Source of the DNA: Massilia sp. W12
GTDB taxonomy: Bacteria > Pseudomonadota > Gammaproteobacteria > Burkholderiales > Burkholderiaceae_D
Assembly (NCBI RefSeq): GCF_037300705.1
Contig: NZ_CP147776.1
Span: 5,524,857-5,588,856, forward strand
Direction of reading: 5' to 3'
DNA: 64,000 nt
Below are positions 34,007-42,015 of the stretch, piece by piece. The notes below the pieces were generated by a model, which saw only the letters and a list, made by a program, of their open reading frames with translations, had not been told where the DNA came from and did not search any database. The translations under genes and the position numbers were made by a program. Every line of letters starts with the position of its first letter. Positions within the stretch are counted from its first letter, which is position 1.

Positions 34007-34513
34007 ATGAATTATCTGTTCTACCCCTTATTGATGTTGAGTTCAGCCAGTCTGTTAATGACATTGGCATTGCATGTGATTATGTTGTTTGGCGGCCATC
34101 CCGCTGTGCCTTGGATGTCCTGGGGCTTGATGGGCAGTTTTTTGGCTGCCGGTTGTATTGTCACGCTGTGGAGCAATCCGCTGGTGCGCCATGCCCGCTT
34201 CCGCGAATATCTGACCCTGTGCCGGTTAACCTGTCCCTTGTGGGCACGCCGTGCGCTGGCCGGCCTGGCCGGCTACACCGTGTGCGCCAGTCTCTTGCAT
34301 TTTTTGGCGAATGAGCAAATGGCCTGGGCCGCCACGATTGGCCCGGCCTTCCCGAGCGTGCTGGTGACATTGTTTTTCGCCACCACCAGCGTGATGTTTT
34401 ACTCGGCGATTCGCCTGCCTTTGCTGTTGCGCCCGAAGCTGAAGCGTTGCCCGAATGGTCACCCGGTGTCGCCTGCCGCCAGCTTTTGCCCGCGTTGCGG
34501 GGCCGGCGTTTGA
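34007..34513 (+). CDS. Four-helix membrane protein with C-terminal zinc ribbon
   Basis: 168 residues. Hydrophobic segments at ~5-30, 38-55, 85-100 and 110-135. The last 25 residues read RCPNGHPVSPAASFCPRCGAGV, a CxxxH...CxxC zinc-ribbon-like tail facing the cytoplasm. No family recognised. A strong bidirectional terminator follows. Confidence 0.65.
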   Translation: MNYLFYPLLMLSSASLLMTLALHVIMLFGGHPAVPWMSWGLMGSFLAAGCIVTLWSNPLVRHARFREYLTLCRLTCPLWARRALAGLAGYTVCASLLHFLANEQMAWAATIGPAFPSVLVTLFFATTSVMFYSAIRLPLLLRPKLKRCPNGHPVSPAASFCPRCGAGV

Positions 34514-34524
34514 TTGATTGACAG

Positions 34525-34560
34525 ACGTAAAAAAACCCGCTGCGGCGGGTTTTTTTACGT
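34525..34560. terminator. Perfect bidirectional terminator
   Basis: A 16-base palindrome on each side (ACGTAAAAAAACCCGC / GCGGGTTTTTTTACGT) around a four-base loop. It serves both the zinc-ribbon gene on plus and phhA on minus. Confidence 0.92.
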
Positions 34561-34569
34561 GCTGTGGAT

Positions 34570-35472
34570 TCACACCGGAATGTTTTGTTCGCCCGGCAGC
34601 AAGGTATTCGCCGGATGCGGCGTCAGTTTGCCGATGCGCTCATAGTAGGGAGTGAAATCCGGCGCGGTGTCATCGAACAACTGTTGGAAGCTGTCGATCA
34701 CGAAATAGGTTTCCTGATACGAATCGATCTTGTACAGGGTTTGCAGCATACGTTGCACATTGAACGGCACGCGCAAAGGGGTTGGACTGTTGAGGCAGTA
34801 TTCGACTTCGCCGCCGGAAGACAGGATGCCGGCGCCATAAATGCGCAAACCATCTTTGCCACGGATCAAACCGAATTCCACCGTGTACCAATACAGGCGC
34901 GCCAGCATATCCAGCCCGCCCAATTGCAAAGCTTTCAAGCCGCCCTTGCCATAGTCTTGCATGTGCTTGGCGAAAATCGGGTTGAGCAAGAGCGGCACAT
35001 GGCCGAAGAAATCATGGAACACATCCGGCTCGACGATGTAATCAAACTCTTCCGGCGTGCGCAGCCAGACCGAGACCGGGAAGCGGCAGTTGGCCAGATG
35101 TTCAAAGAAAGCCTGTTCTGGAATCAAGCCCGGCACCGCCACTAATTGCCAGCCGGTGGCGGCAGCCAGTTTTTGATTGGCGATGGCAAAATCCGGGATG
35201 CCATCCGCCGCGTCCAGCTGTTTCAAGCCCTCGATGAATTCATCGCAGGCGCGGCCCGGCAGCAATTTTGCCTGGCGCTGATACAGCCGCCGCCACAATT
35301 CATGTTCCGCCTCGGTATAGGCGCTGCAATCCTGTTGCACCACGTACTGCGCATTCGCTTTGGAATAGTCGCCACGTAAAGCGCCGCTGTCGGATTTGGT
35401 CGCAACTTTGGCGAAAAAGTCATCTGTGTCGGGCGCAGCTTGCTGCGCAACATCGGTCAGGGCATCCATCAT
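34570..35472 (-). CDS. phhA: Phenylalanine 4-monooxygenase
   Basis: 300 residues, the usual length of bacterial monomeric phenylalanine hydroxylases. Iron ligands lie in EPDVFHDFFGHVPLL (two His) and YWYTVEFGLI (Glu); the pterin-binding region includes FPVSVWLRTPEEFDYI. It converts Phe to Tyr with tetrahydropterin and oxygen in the cytoplasm. Downstream of hppD on the same strand, separated by a stem-loop, giving a Phe to Tyr to homogentisate catabolic set, although the aminotransferase and homogentisate dioxygenase are elsewhere. Confidence 0.93.
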   Translation of the reverse strand: MMDALTDVAQQAAPDTDDFFAKVATKSDSGALRGDYSKANAQYVVQQDCSAYTEAEHELWRRLYQRQAKLLPGRACDEFIEGLKQLDAADGIPDFAIANQKLAAATGWQLVAVPGLIPEQAFFEHLANCRFPVSVWLRTPEEFDYIVEPDVFHDFFGHVPLLLNPIFAKHMQDYGKGGLKALQLGGLDMLARLYWYTVEFGLIRGKDGLRIYGAGILSSGGEVEYCLNSPTPLRVPFNVQRMLQTLYKIDSYQETYFVIDSFQQLFDDTAPDFTPYYERIGKLTPHPANTLLPGEQNIPV

Positions 35473-35501
35473 GTTCTCGTTCCAAGGGGTGTAGAAATGC
35501 G

Positions 35502-35526
35502 GCGCAAGCGGTCATGCCGCTTGCGC
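35502..35526 (-). promoter_or_regulatory. Stem-loop between hppD and phhA
   Basis: Perfect ten-base arms GCGCAAGCGG / CCGCTTGCGC with a five-base loop, between the stop of hppD and the start of phhA. Only three T follow after several other bases on the minus strand, so partial termination or mRNA processing is more likely than full termination. Confidence 0.5.
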
Positions 35527-35571
35527 TCCTTATCATTTTATATGCGCAGGCCGGAAATGCCGACCTTAAAA

Positions 35572-36687
35572 TCAGGCGGTGGCCGGCTCTTCTTTGAGCA
35601 CGCCGCGCCGGATCTGATCGAGTTCGATCGATTCAAACAGGGCGCGGAAATTGCCTTCGCCAAAACCCTGGTCGCCCTTGCGCTGAATGATTTCAAAGAA
35701 AATCGGCCCGATCACGGTTTGCGTGAAGATTTGCAACAGCAGTTCGCGCGAGGTTTCGGTGCTCTTGCCGTCGATCAAAATGCGCAGGCGGCGCAGCTCT
35801 TCCAGATTTTCTTTGTGGCCGGGCAGGCGCTTGTCCACCAGATCGTAATAGGTGTCGATGGTGTCCTGGAACACCACGCCGGCTTTTTTCATCGATTCCA
35901 CGGTGTGGTAAATGTTTTCCGTGGTCAGCGCAATGTGTTGAATGCCTTCGCCGTGGTACTGCTCCAGATATTCGGCGATTTGCGATTTGTCGTCGGAAGA
36001 CTCATTGATCGGAATACGGATTTTGCCGCAAGGCGAGGTCATCGCTTTCGACTTCAAGCCGGTCATCTTGCCGTGGATGTCGAAGTAGCGGATCTCACGG
36101 AAATTGAACAGGTTTTCATAGAATTCCGCCCATTCCTTCATGCGGCCACGGTGCACATTGTGGGTCAGGTGATCAACCACGCCCAGGCCATGGCCGAGCG
36201 GCTTCGGATTGGCGCCGGGGATGGCGACGAAATCCACGTCATAAATCGAGATATCGCCAATCGCGCCTTCTGTATGGCCTTCCTTGCCGCGCCAGCGGTC
36301 CACCAGATACACCAGGGAATCGCCAACGCCCTTGATGGCGGGAATATTCAATTCCATCGGCCCGGTTTTATTATCAAAGCCCCAGGCGCCGAGTTCCAGC
36401 GCGCGTTTGTAGGCGAAGGCGGCGTCTTTCACGCGGATGCCGATGGCGCACACCGACGGCCCGTGCAGGCGGGCGAAACGTTGGGCAAATGAATCCGGTT
36501 CGGCATTGATAATGAAGTTGATATCGCCTTGGCGATACAGGGTCACATTCTTGTGGCGGTGGCGCGCAATCGCGGTGAAACCCATGGTTTCAAACAGCGT
36601 TGCAAGCGCTTGTGGATCGGGGGCGGCGTACTCGACGAATTCAAAACCGTCCGTACCCATCGGATTGTCCCAAGGTTGAAAGTCCAT
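35572..36687 (-). CDS. hppD: 4-hydroxyphenylpyruvate dioxygenase
   Basis: 371 residues from ATG 36687 (GGAG six bases upstream, and the start used by homologues: MDFQPWDNPMGTDGFEF). Iron ligands: His in VVDHLTHNVHRG, His in GIQHIALTTENIY and Glu in PIFFEIIQRKGDQGFGEGNF, the last being a family signature. Converts 4-hydroxyphenylpyruvate to homogentisate. Divergent from an Lrp-type regulator across a region with two 15-bp palindromes, so regulation by that protein is likely. Confidence 0.95.
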   Translation of the reverse strand: MDFQPWDNPMGTDGFEFVEYAAPDPQALATLFETMGFTAIARHRHKNVTLYRQGDINFIINAEPDSFAQRFARLHGPSVCAIGIRVKDAAFAYKRALELGAWGFDNKTGPMELNIPAIKGVGDSLVYLVDRWRGKEGHTEGAIGDISIYDVDFVAIPGANPKPLGHGLGVVDHLTHNVHRGRMKEWAEFYENLFNFREIRYFDIHGKMTGLKSKAMTSPCGKIRIPINESSDDKSQIAEYLEQYHGEGIQHIALTTENIYHTVESMKKAGVVFQDTIDTYYDLVDKRLPGHKENLEELRRLRILIDGKSTETSRELLLQIFTQTVIGPIFFEIIQRKGDQGFGEGNFRALFESIELDQIRRGVLKEEPATA

Positions 36688-36738
36688 GTCAGGCTCCAAG
36701 TTATAGATCAGAACAGTATAGACCCTGGCGCGCAGCAT

Positions 36739-36788
36739 ATGATTGCCAATCATTCCCGAAGAACGCAATAATGCGCAATATAATTGCG
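36739..36788. promoter_or_regulatory. Pair of 15-bp palindromes between hppD and the Lrp-type regulator
   Basis: ATGATT-GCC-AATCAT at 36739-36753 and CGCAAT-ATA-ATTGCG at 36774-36788, with an extra half-site CGCAAT at 36764. Centres are 35 bases apart, a spacing that fits side-by-side binding of Lrp/AsnC oligomers. Probable operator for the divergent gene pair. Confidence 0.55.
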
Positions 36789-36813
36789 TAAAATTGGCAG
36801 AAAAGGTGAAAAA

Positions 36814-37305
36814 ATGGCGAAAGTGGAGTTGGACAAGACAGATCGCAAGATTTTGGCGATTTTGCAAATGGATGGGCGCCTGTCAAATCAGGAAATCGCC
36901 GAGCGCGTCAACCTCTCGCCCTCGCCCTGTTTGCGCCGCATCAAACGGCTGGAGGAGGCAGGCGTGATCCGCCAGTATGTGGCGCTGCTGGCGCCGGAAA
37001 AATTGGGCTTGGGTTTGCAGGCGTATATCAATGTGCGACTGGAAAAGCACAGTGATGGCGGCAGCCCGCGCCAAAACATCGGGCCGCGCGCCGCCTTTGC
37101 CGAGGCGGTTGAGCGCTGGCCGGAAGTGGTGGCCTGCTACGCCATGACCGGAGAAATGGATTATCTGCTGCGCGTGCATGTGGAAGATATGGAGCATTTT
37201 TCGCGCTTCATGATGTCCACCCTGCTCAAGCATCCGGCAGTGCTGGACGTGAAATCCAGCTTTGCCCTGCAGCGCATCAAAGACACCACCGCGCTGCCGC
37301 TGTGA
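36814..37305 (+). CDS. Lrp/AsnC-family transcription regulator
   Basis: 163 residues from ATG 36814 (AGGTGA five bases upstream). N-terminal helix-turn-helix LDKTDRKILAILQMDGRLSNQEIAERVNLSPSPCLRRIKRLEEAG, then the RAM ligand-binding domain with VVACYAMTGEMDYLLRVHVEDM. Members of this family next to aromatic amino-acid catabolic genes usually sense Phe or Tyr. It is divergent from hppD, which is the likely target. Confidence 0.9.
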   Translation: MAKVELDKTDRKILAILQMDGRLSNQEIAERVNLSPSPCLRRIKRLEEAGVIRQYVALLAPEKLGLGLQAYINVRLEKHSDGGSPRQNIGPRAAFAEAVERWPEVVACYAMTGEMDYLLRVHVEDMEHFSRFMMSTLLKHPAVLDVKSSFALQRIKDTTALPL

Positions 37306-37308
37306 GGC

Positions 37309-38115
37309 TTATTCCACCTTGATTTGCGCCAACTCGGGGCGGAATGCCGGCCAGGCCGGTTGCATATCGGCCAGGGTTTCGGCAATCAGGCAGCTGACCG
37401 CCAGATTGCGCTGCGGCTTATTGTCCGCCGGCACAATATGCCAGGGCGCATGTTCGGCATCGCTGGCGTGCAGCGCGTCGGCATAGGCCTGTTGATATAA
37501 CTTCCATTGGCCGCGCTCGCGCAAATCGGAAGGATCAAATTTCCATTGTTTTTCCGGATCTTGCAGGCGTTCTTGCAGGCGGCGCGCCTGTTCGCGCTGG
37601 GAAATGTGGAGGAAGATTTTTAAAATCCGCGTGCCGCTCTCGGCCAGCAGCGATTCAAATGCGCGGATATGCGTATAACGCTGACGGCAGGCGGCGGCGT
37701 CCAGCTGACCATGCACACGCGGCACCAGCACATCTTCATAATGGCTGCGGTTGAAAATCCCGATCTGGCCGCAAGCCGGCGTTTCGGCATGCACGCGCCA
37801 TAAAAAATCATGCGCCAATTCTTGCGGCGTGGGCGCTTTAAAGCTTTTGGCGCGCAAGCCCATCATATTGCAATAGGCAAACGAGGCGGCGATGCTGCGA
37901 TCTTTGCCGGCCCCATCCATCCCTTGCAGGATCACCAGCAATTTTTGCTTTTGCTGGGCATATAACATTTGTTGCAGCTCGCCGATGCGGCGCGCCTGAG
38001 CTTCCAGCGCGGCTTTATCCTGTTGCTTGTCGCCGCTGCCGACCAGCAAACGCGCCGCATCATCATCGCAAGCTTCCCAATTCGCCGGCAGGCGTAACAG
38101 TGCGCAGGTTTTCAT
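37309..38115 (-). CDS. PPK2-family polyphosphate kinase
   Basis: 268 residues from ATG 38115, which overlaps the stop of the CoA-binding gene in an ATGA junction. Walker A GMDGAGKDRS, the second PPK2 box FLWRVHAETPACGQIGIFNRSHYEDVLV with its lid Arg, and the C-terminal ADNKPQRNLAVSCLI all fit a one-domain PPK2. Uses polyphosphate to phosphorylate nucleotides; class I versus III (ADP or AMP acceptor) is not decided here. Ends three bases from the convergent Lrp-type gene. Confidence 0.9.
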   Translation of the reverse strand: MKTCALLRLPANWEACDDDAARLLVGSGDKQQDKAALEAQARRIGELQQMLYAQQKQKLLVILQGMDGAGKDRSIAASFAYCNMMGLRAKSFKAPTPQELAHDFLWRVHAETPACGQIGIFNRSHYEDVLVPRVHGQLDAAACRQRYTHIRAFESLLAESGTRILKIFLHISQREQARRLQERLQDPEKQWKFDPSDLRERGQWKLYQQAYADALHASDAEHAPWHIVPADNKPQRNLAVSCLIAETLADMQPAWPAFRPELAQIKVE

Positions 38116-38582
38116 CGCAATCCTTTCGGCGTCAGCCGTTGTTGAGAACGCCAGTGCATATGGTCGATTTTGATACAGCGGTTCATCACTACCTGCATGC
38201 CCTGCGCCTGCGCCTGCTGCGCCGCCTGGGCATGGCTGATGCCGAGTTGCAGCCAAATACAGGGACAGGTGATGGCAATCGCCTGTTCTGTCACCGGCGG
38301 CACATCTTCGGAGCGGCGGAACACATTCACGATATCAATCCGCTGCCCCTGCGCGGCGAGCGCGCTGGCGGCGCTGGGCAGGTCGGGATAACAAGTCTCC
38401 CCCAGAATCTGCTGGCCGGCATAGGTCGGATTGACCGGAATGATGCGGTAGCCATGCTTTTGCATATAGCTGGCCACTTCATAACTGGTGCGGGTCGATT
38501 GCGCTGACAGACCGACCACCGCAATGGTGCGGCTGGCGCCCAGAATTGAAGCAATTTCAGGACTGTATTGGTTCATCGTCAT
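38112..38582 (-). CDS. CoA-binding domain protein (YccU-like)
   Basis: 156 residues from ATG 38582; ATG 38576 is equally possible. One Rossmann-type CoA-binding domain: TIAVVGLSAQSTRTSYEVASYMQKHGYRIIPVNP, then DIVNVFRRSEDVPP and CIWLQLGISHAQAAQQAQAQGMQVVMNRCIKIDH. A small cytoplasmic protein, possibly regulatory, with no proven reaction. Translationally coupled to the PPK2 gene. Confidence 0.85.
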   Translation of the reverse strand: MTMNQYSPEIASILGASRTIAVVGLSAQSTRTSYEVASYMQKHGYRIIPVNPTYAGQQILGETCYPDLPSAASALAAQGQRIDIVNVFRRSEDVPPVTEQAIAITCPCIWLQLGISHAQAAQQAQAQGMQVVMNRCIKIDHMHWRSQQRLTPKGLR

Positions 38583-38657
38583 GTCGGACAGGAAGCTGAT
38601 CTTGCCATATTGTAAAACGGGAAGGGGCGCGGTGTCCTTGTGCCGCCGCTGCGCCAC

Positions 38658-38984
38658 GCCAAGCCGGGCGCAGCGCCCCCTTATGCCAGTTTATGCAGGC
38701 CGTATGCGGCCTTTTCAAGCCTGTTTCACATCGCATGATTGGCGCGTTGCAAGACGGCAACTTATGCGGGTTTGCCGGTTGACAACCAGCGTGCATAATG
38801 TTCTGATGTGATTAAATATATTTAATAAATATCGTGAAAATATTCAGCCTCAAGCTGAATTGGGAGGGAGACGCGCGGCGACACGCCGCATATCTCCAGA
38901 TCGCTTTGCGCCAGCAGGCGTCAGCCAGATCAGGCCGGCCTGTTCCCGTCACCACAAGCCCATGACTTTTTTTGGAACGAGAAG
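38658..38984. other. Intergenic region with probable promoter for the TonB receptor
   Basis: Contains TTGCCG (38772-38777) and CATAAT (38794-38799) spaced by 16 bases, and an overlapping TTGACA, so a sigma-70 promoter for the receptor is likely here. The leader of about 180 bases downstream holds a GCGGCG-ACA-CGCCGC hairpin. No known riboswitch was recognised in it. Confidence 0.45.
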
Positions 38985-41780
38985 ATGAAGAAAACGATGA
39001 ACAAGACCGTGCTGGCGCAGTCGTTGGCCGCGTGTCTGGCGATGTATGGCGCCGCCTGGGCCCAGGACGCCCAAGTGCAGCGGGTTGAAGTGACAGGCTC
39101 CTCAATCAAGCGGATCGCCGGTGAAAAAGAAATTCCGGTGCTGCATTTGTCGCGCGCCGATATCGAGCGCAGCGGCGCCGCCAGCGTCGAAGGGTTGATC
39201 GCAGCGCTGCCGGCGATGCAAGGTTTCGCCACCGCCAACCAGACCATCAATGGCGGCGGCGGCGGGGTGCAGACCGCCTCGATTCACAATATCGGCGCCG
39301 CGTATACCCTGGTGTTGCTGGATGGCCACCGCTTAGCCTCATTCGGCTCGGGCAGCTCGGTGAATCTGGCCAGCATTCCCTTGTCCGCCGTTGAGCGGGT
39401 GGAAATTCTGACCGACGGCGCCTCCACCCTGTATGGCGCGGACGCGATTGCCGGCGTGGTCAACTTCATTCTGCGCAAAAACCAGACCGATGGCGCAATT
39501 GATTTTACTTACAATCAGCCGCAACACGCCGGCGGCGCCAGCCACACGATCGGCCTGTCGAAAGGCTTCGGCTCGCTCGAAAAAGACGGCTTCAATGTCT
39601 TGCTGTCCTACAGCCACGACGAGCAGAAAATGCTGAATGCGGATCAGCGCGAATTCGCCAATACCGGCGTGCGCCGTTTCAGCCATGACGGCAAAAATTA
39701 CGCCACCTGGGCCTTGTCGGACAATTCCGCGCCAGCGATTGCCGAGCTGCGCTTGAAAGATGGCAGTGCGCCGGTGCTGTTTTCTCCCGCCTATCTGCAA
39801 GACAAAAAATGCGGCCCGAATACTTTCCTGGTCGGCCAGCGCTGCGCGTATGACTACGCCTCCACCGTGCAATTAATTCCGGAGTCGAAACGGGACAGCT
39901 TGTTTGCCTCGGGCCGCTTCAAACTGAATGCCGACACCACCTTGTATGCGCAAGGCGTGTTTTCCAATTTCACCCAGACCGGCCGCTATGCGCCGCCGGC
40001 GCAACCGCTGGCGCTGCCCTTGAATGGCGCGCTGTACAGCAAATATGTCGCGCCCTGGTTGACGCAACTGGGCGTGAATCCGGCGAATGTCGATTCGGCG
40101 CGCATGCGCTTGCGCATTTCTGACGCCGGGGGCCGCAATACCGCCTACAGCACCGATGCGCAGCATCTCGTGATCGGGGCTGAGGGACAGGCATTTGGCT
40201 GGGATTACAACACCAGCTGGACCCACTCAATCAGCAAGCGCAGCCGTGATTTTGCCGGCGGTTTTTTGAGCAAAGATAAGTTCTATCAAATCGTTGACAG
40301 CGGCAAATACGACCCCTTCCTGCCGCCCGGCTCCTCGCGCGAGGTGCTGGCCCCGGCGGTGTTGCATGAGAATTGGAGCCGCGCCAAAAACACCCTGGAC
40401 GTGCTGGCCATCAGCGCTTCGCGTGAAGTGTTCAAACTCGGCGGCGGTGCGGCGCAACTCGGGGCCGGCCTTGATTACACCGTGCAAAAATACAATTACT
40501 ACCCGACCCCGATCGGCATGGGGGCGAATGCGCTGCAGCCGAATTACACCGATTCACCGTTGGGCGACTCGCCGGGGGATTTGCCAACTGCCGCCAAGCG
40601 CCACAACTGGGGCGCGTTTGCTGAATTGCAAATGCCGCTCTCCAAGTCGCTCGACTTGACCGCTGCAATCCGCTACGACAATTACAGCGCGATCAAAAAC
40701 AGCGCCAATTTTGATGAGCAGGGCAGGCCGGTCGCCGCCGCCACCCAGGGCAATAAATACGACAAATTCACCTATAAATTGTCCGGCGCCTGGCGTCCCA
40801 CCAAAGCGCTGATGTTGCGCGCCTCCTGGGGCACGGGTTTCAAAGCGCCGGCCATGACCGACATCACCGCGCCGCTGCTGCACTCGGGCAATACCGGCGA
40901 CACCTATGACTGCCCGGTCAAAGCGCCTGATCCGCGCGCCGTGTACTGTTCCGGCAATACGCAATACGATGTGCTGAGCGGCGGCAATCGCGACAGTGGC
41001 GCCACCGGCCTGAAACCGGAAGAGTCACGCCAGGCCAGCATCGGTTTGCGCTTCGAGCCGAATAGTATGATGTCGTTCGGCTTTGATCTGTGGGATGTGA
41101 CGATGAAAAATCAAATCTCCACCCTGCCGGAAAGCACCTTGTTTGAAAATCCGCGCCAATACGACAGCCTGTTCCGCGTTTTCTATGAACCGGGACAGGG
41201 CGCCAACATCCTGGTGGGCGTGCTGCCGACCTTCAACCTGGCCAAATCGTACAACCGTGGTCTGGATTGGGATCACAGCTTCCGTTTTGACAGCGGGATC
41301 GGCAAATTGAATCTGAACTGGACCGGGACATATTTGCTGCGTTCGGATTATGAAGTGCCGGGCAGCCCGATGATTAAAAGCGTTGGCCGCTATGATGAAA
41401 ACAATGCGGTCGGTTTCCGCCTGATCACGCGTCTGGCGGCTACGCTCAAAGTATCAGACCAATGGCAGCACAGCCTGAGCCTGAACTATAAGAGCGGCTA
41501 CCATGACTCGGTGCAATCGGTGCGCGAAGTGAACCCGGATGGCAGTTTCGGCGCTTTCGTCAAACTGGCGCGCGAGGTCTCGCCCTACACCACGCTGGAT
41601 TGGCAAACCCGCTTCAATTGGCAGAAAAATGTCATCCTGACCGCCGGTGTGCGCAATCTGTTTGACGCCAAGCCGCCGCTCTCGTTGAAAGTCGGCAATG
41701 GCGACCAGATTGGTTACGATGGCCGTTATGCCGATGCGATCGGGCGCAGCGTCTATTTGACTGCCAGCTATCGCTTCTAA
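38985..41780 (+). CDS. TonB-dependent outer-membrane receptor
   Basis: 931 residues with signal peptide (MNKTVLAQSLAACLAMYGAAWA). Plug domain with the VEVTGSSIKR start, DIERSGAASVEGLIAALPAM and the plug end VEILTDGASTLYGADAIAGVVNFILRK. The barrel contains the TonB-receptor box LKPEESRQASIGLRFEP and ends SVYLTASYRF with a terminal Phe for barrel insertion. The layout is that of the large group using vitamin, sugar or peptide ligands rather than a defined siderophore. No transporter or regulator neighbours, so substrate is unknown. Confidence 0.9.
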   Translation: MKKTMNKTVLAQSLAACLAMYGAAWAQDAQVQRVEVTGSSIKRIAGEKEIPVLHLSRADIERSGAASVEGLIAALPAMQGFATANQTINGGGGGVQTASIHNIGAAYTLVLLDGHRLASFGSGSSVNLASIPLSAVERVEILTDGASTLYGADAIAGVVNFILRKNQTDGAIDFTYNQPQHAGGASHTIGLSKGFGSLEKDGFNVLLSYSHDEQKMLNADQREFANTGVRRFSHDGKNYATWALSDNSAPAIAELRLKDGSAPVLFSPAYLQDKKCGPNTFLVGQRCAYDYASTVQLIPESKRDSLFASGRFKLNADTTLYAQGVFSNFTQTGRYAPPAQPLALPLNGALYSKYVAPWLTQLGVNPANVDSARMRLRISDAGGRNTAYSTDAQHLVIGAEGQAFGWDYNTSWTHSISKRSRDFAGGFLSKDKFYQIVDSGKYDPFLPPGSSREVLAPAVLHENWSRAKNTLDVLAISASREVFKLGGGAAQLGAGLDYTVQKYNYYPTPIGMGANALQPNYTDSPLGDSPGDLPTAAKRHNWGAFAELQMPLSKSLDLTAAIRYDNYSAIKNSANFDEQGRPVAAATQGNKYDKFTYKLSGAWRPTKALMLRASWGTGFKAPAMTDITAPLLHSGNTGDTYDCPVKAPDPRAVYCSGNTQYDVLSGGNRDSGATGLKPEESRQASIGLRFEPNSMMSFGFDLWDVTMKNQISTLPESTLFENPRQYDSLFRVFYEPGQGANILVGVLPTFNLAKSYNRGLDWDHSFRFDSGIGKLNLNWTGTYLLRSDYEVPGSPMIKSVGRYDENNAVGFRLITRLAATLKVSDQWQHSLSLNYKSGYHDSVQSVREVNPDGSFGAFVKLAREVSPYTTLDWQTRFNWQKNVILTAGVRNLFDAKPPLSLKVGNGDQIGYDGRYADAIGRSVYLTASYRF

Positions 41781-41793
41781 GCAACCTTGCTGG

Positions 41794-41827
41794 AAAAAGC
41801 CTGCCGCTTGCTGCGGCAGGCTTTTTT
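41794..41827 (+). terminator. Rho-independent terminator
   Basis: Stem GCCTGCCGC / GCGGCAGGC, five-base loop, A tract before and six T after. Ends the TonB receptor transcript. Confidence 0.92.
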
Positions 41828-41893
41828 ATGTATGCGCAGCGCGATGAAAGCGGAGCGAAGCAGGGAGGGAAGATGTCGGGAATGCATTAAATG

Positions 41894-41921
41894 TTGCTTT
41901 TTGTAAAGAGTGTGATATTCT
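41894..41921 (+). promoter_or_regulatory. Probable sigma-70 promoter of the export operon
   Basis: TTGCTT (41894-41899), 16-base spacer, TATTCT (41916-41921), about 95 bases before the TolC-type gene and downstream of the receptor's terminator. Confidence 0.45.
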
Positions 41922-42015
41922 GTTCGCCCGGCAGAACTTGGTTTGCTGTTCACCATGCAAGCTGAAACATGTTCTTCAATTTTCCCGGTTTTCCCCTTTT
42001 CTTGGTTCGTAGCGC

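Noticed and set aside
38850-38984. Riboswitch in the long leader of the TonB receptor
   Set aside because: A hairpin is present, but I could not match the conserved cores of cobalamin, TPP or other known riboswitches.
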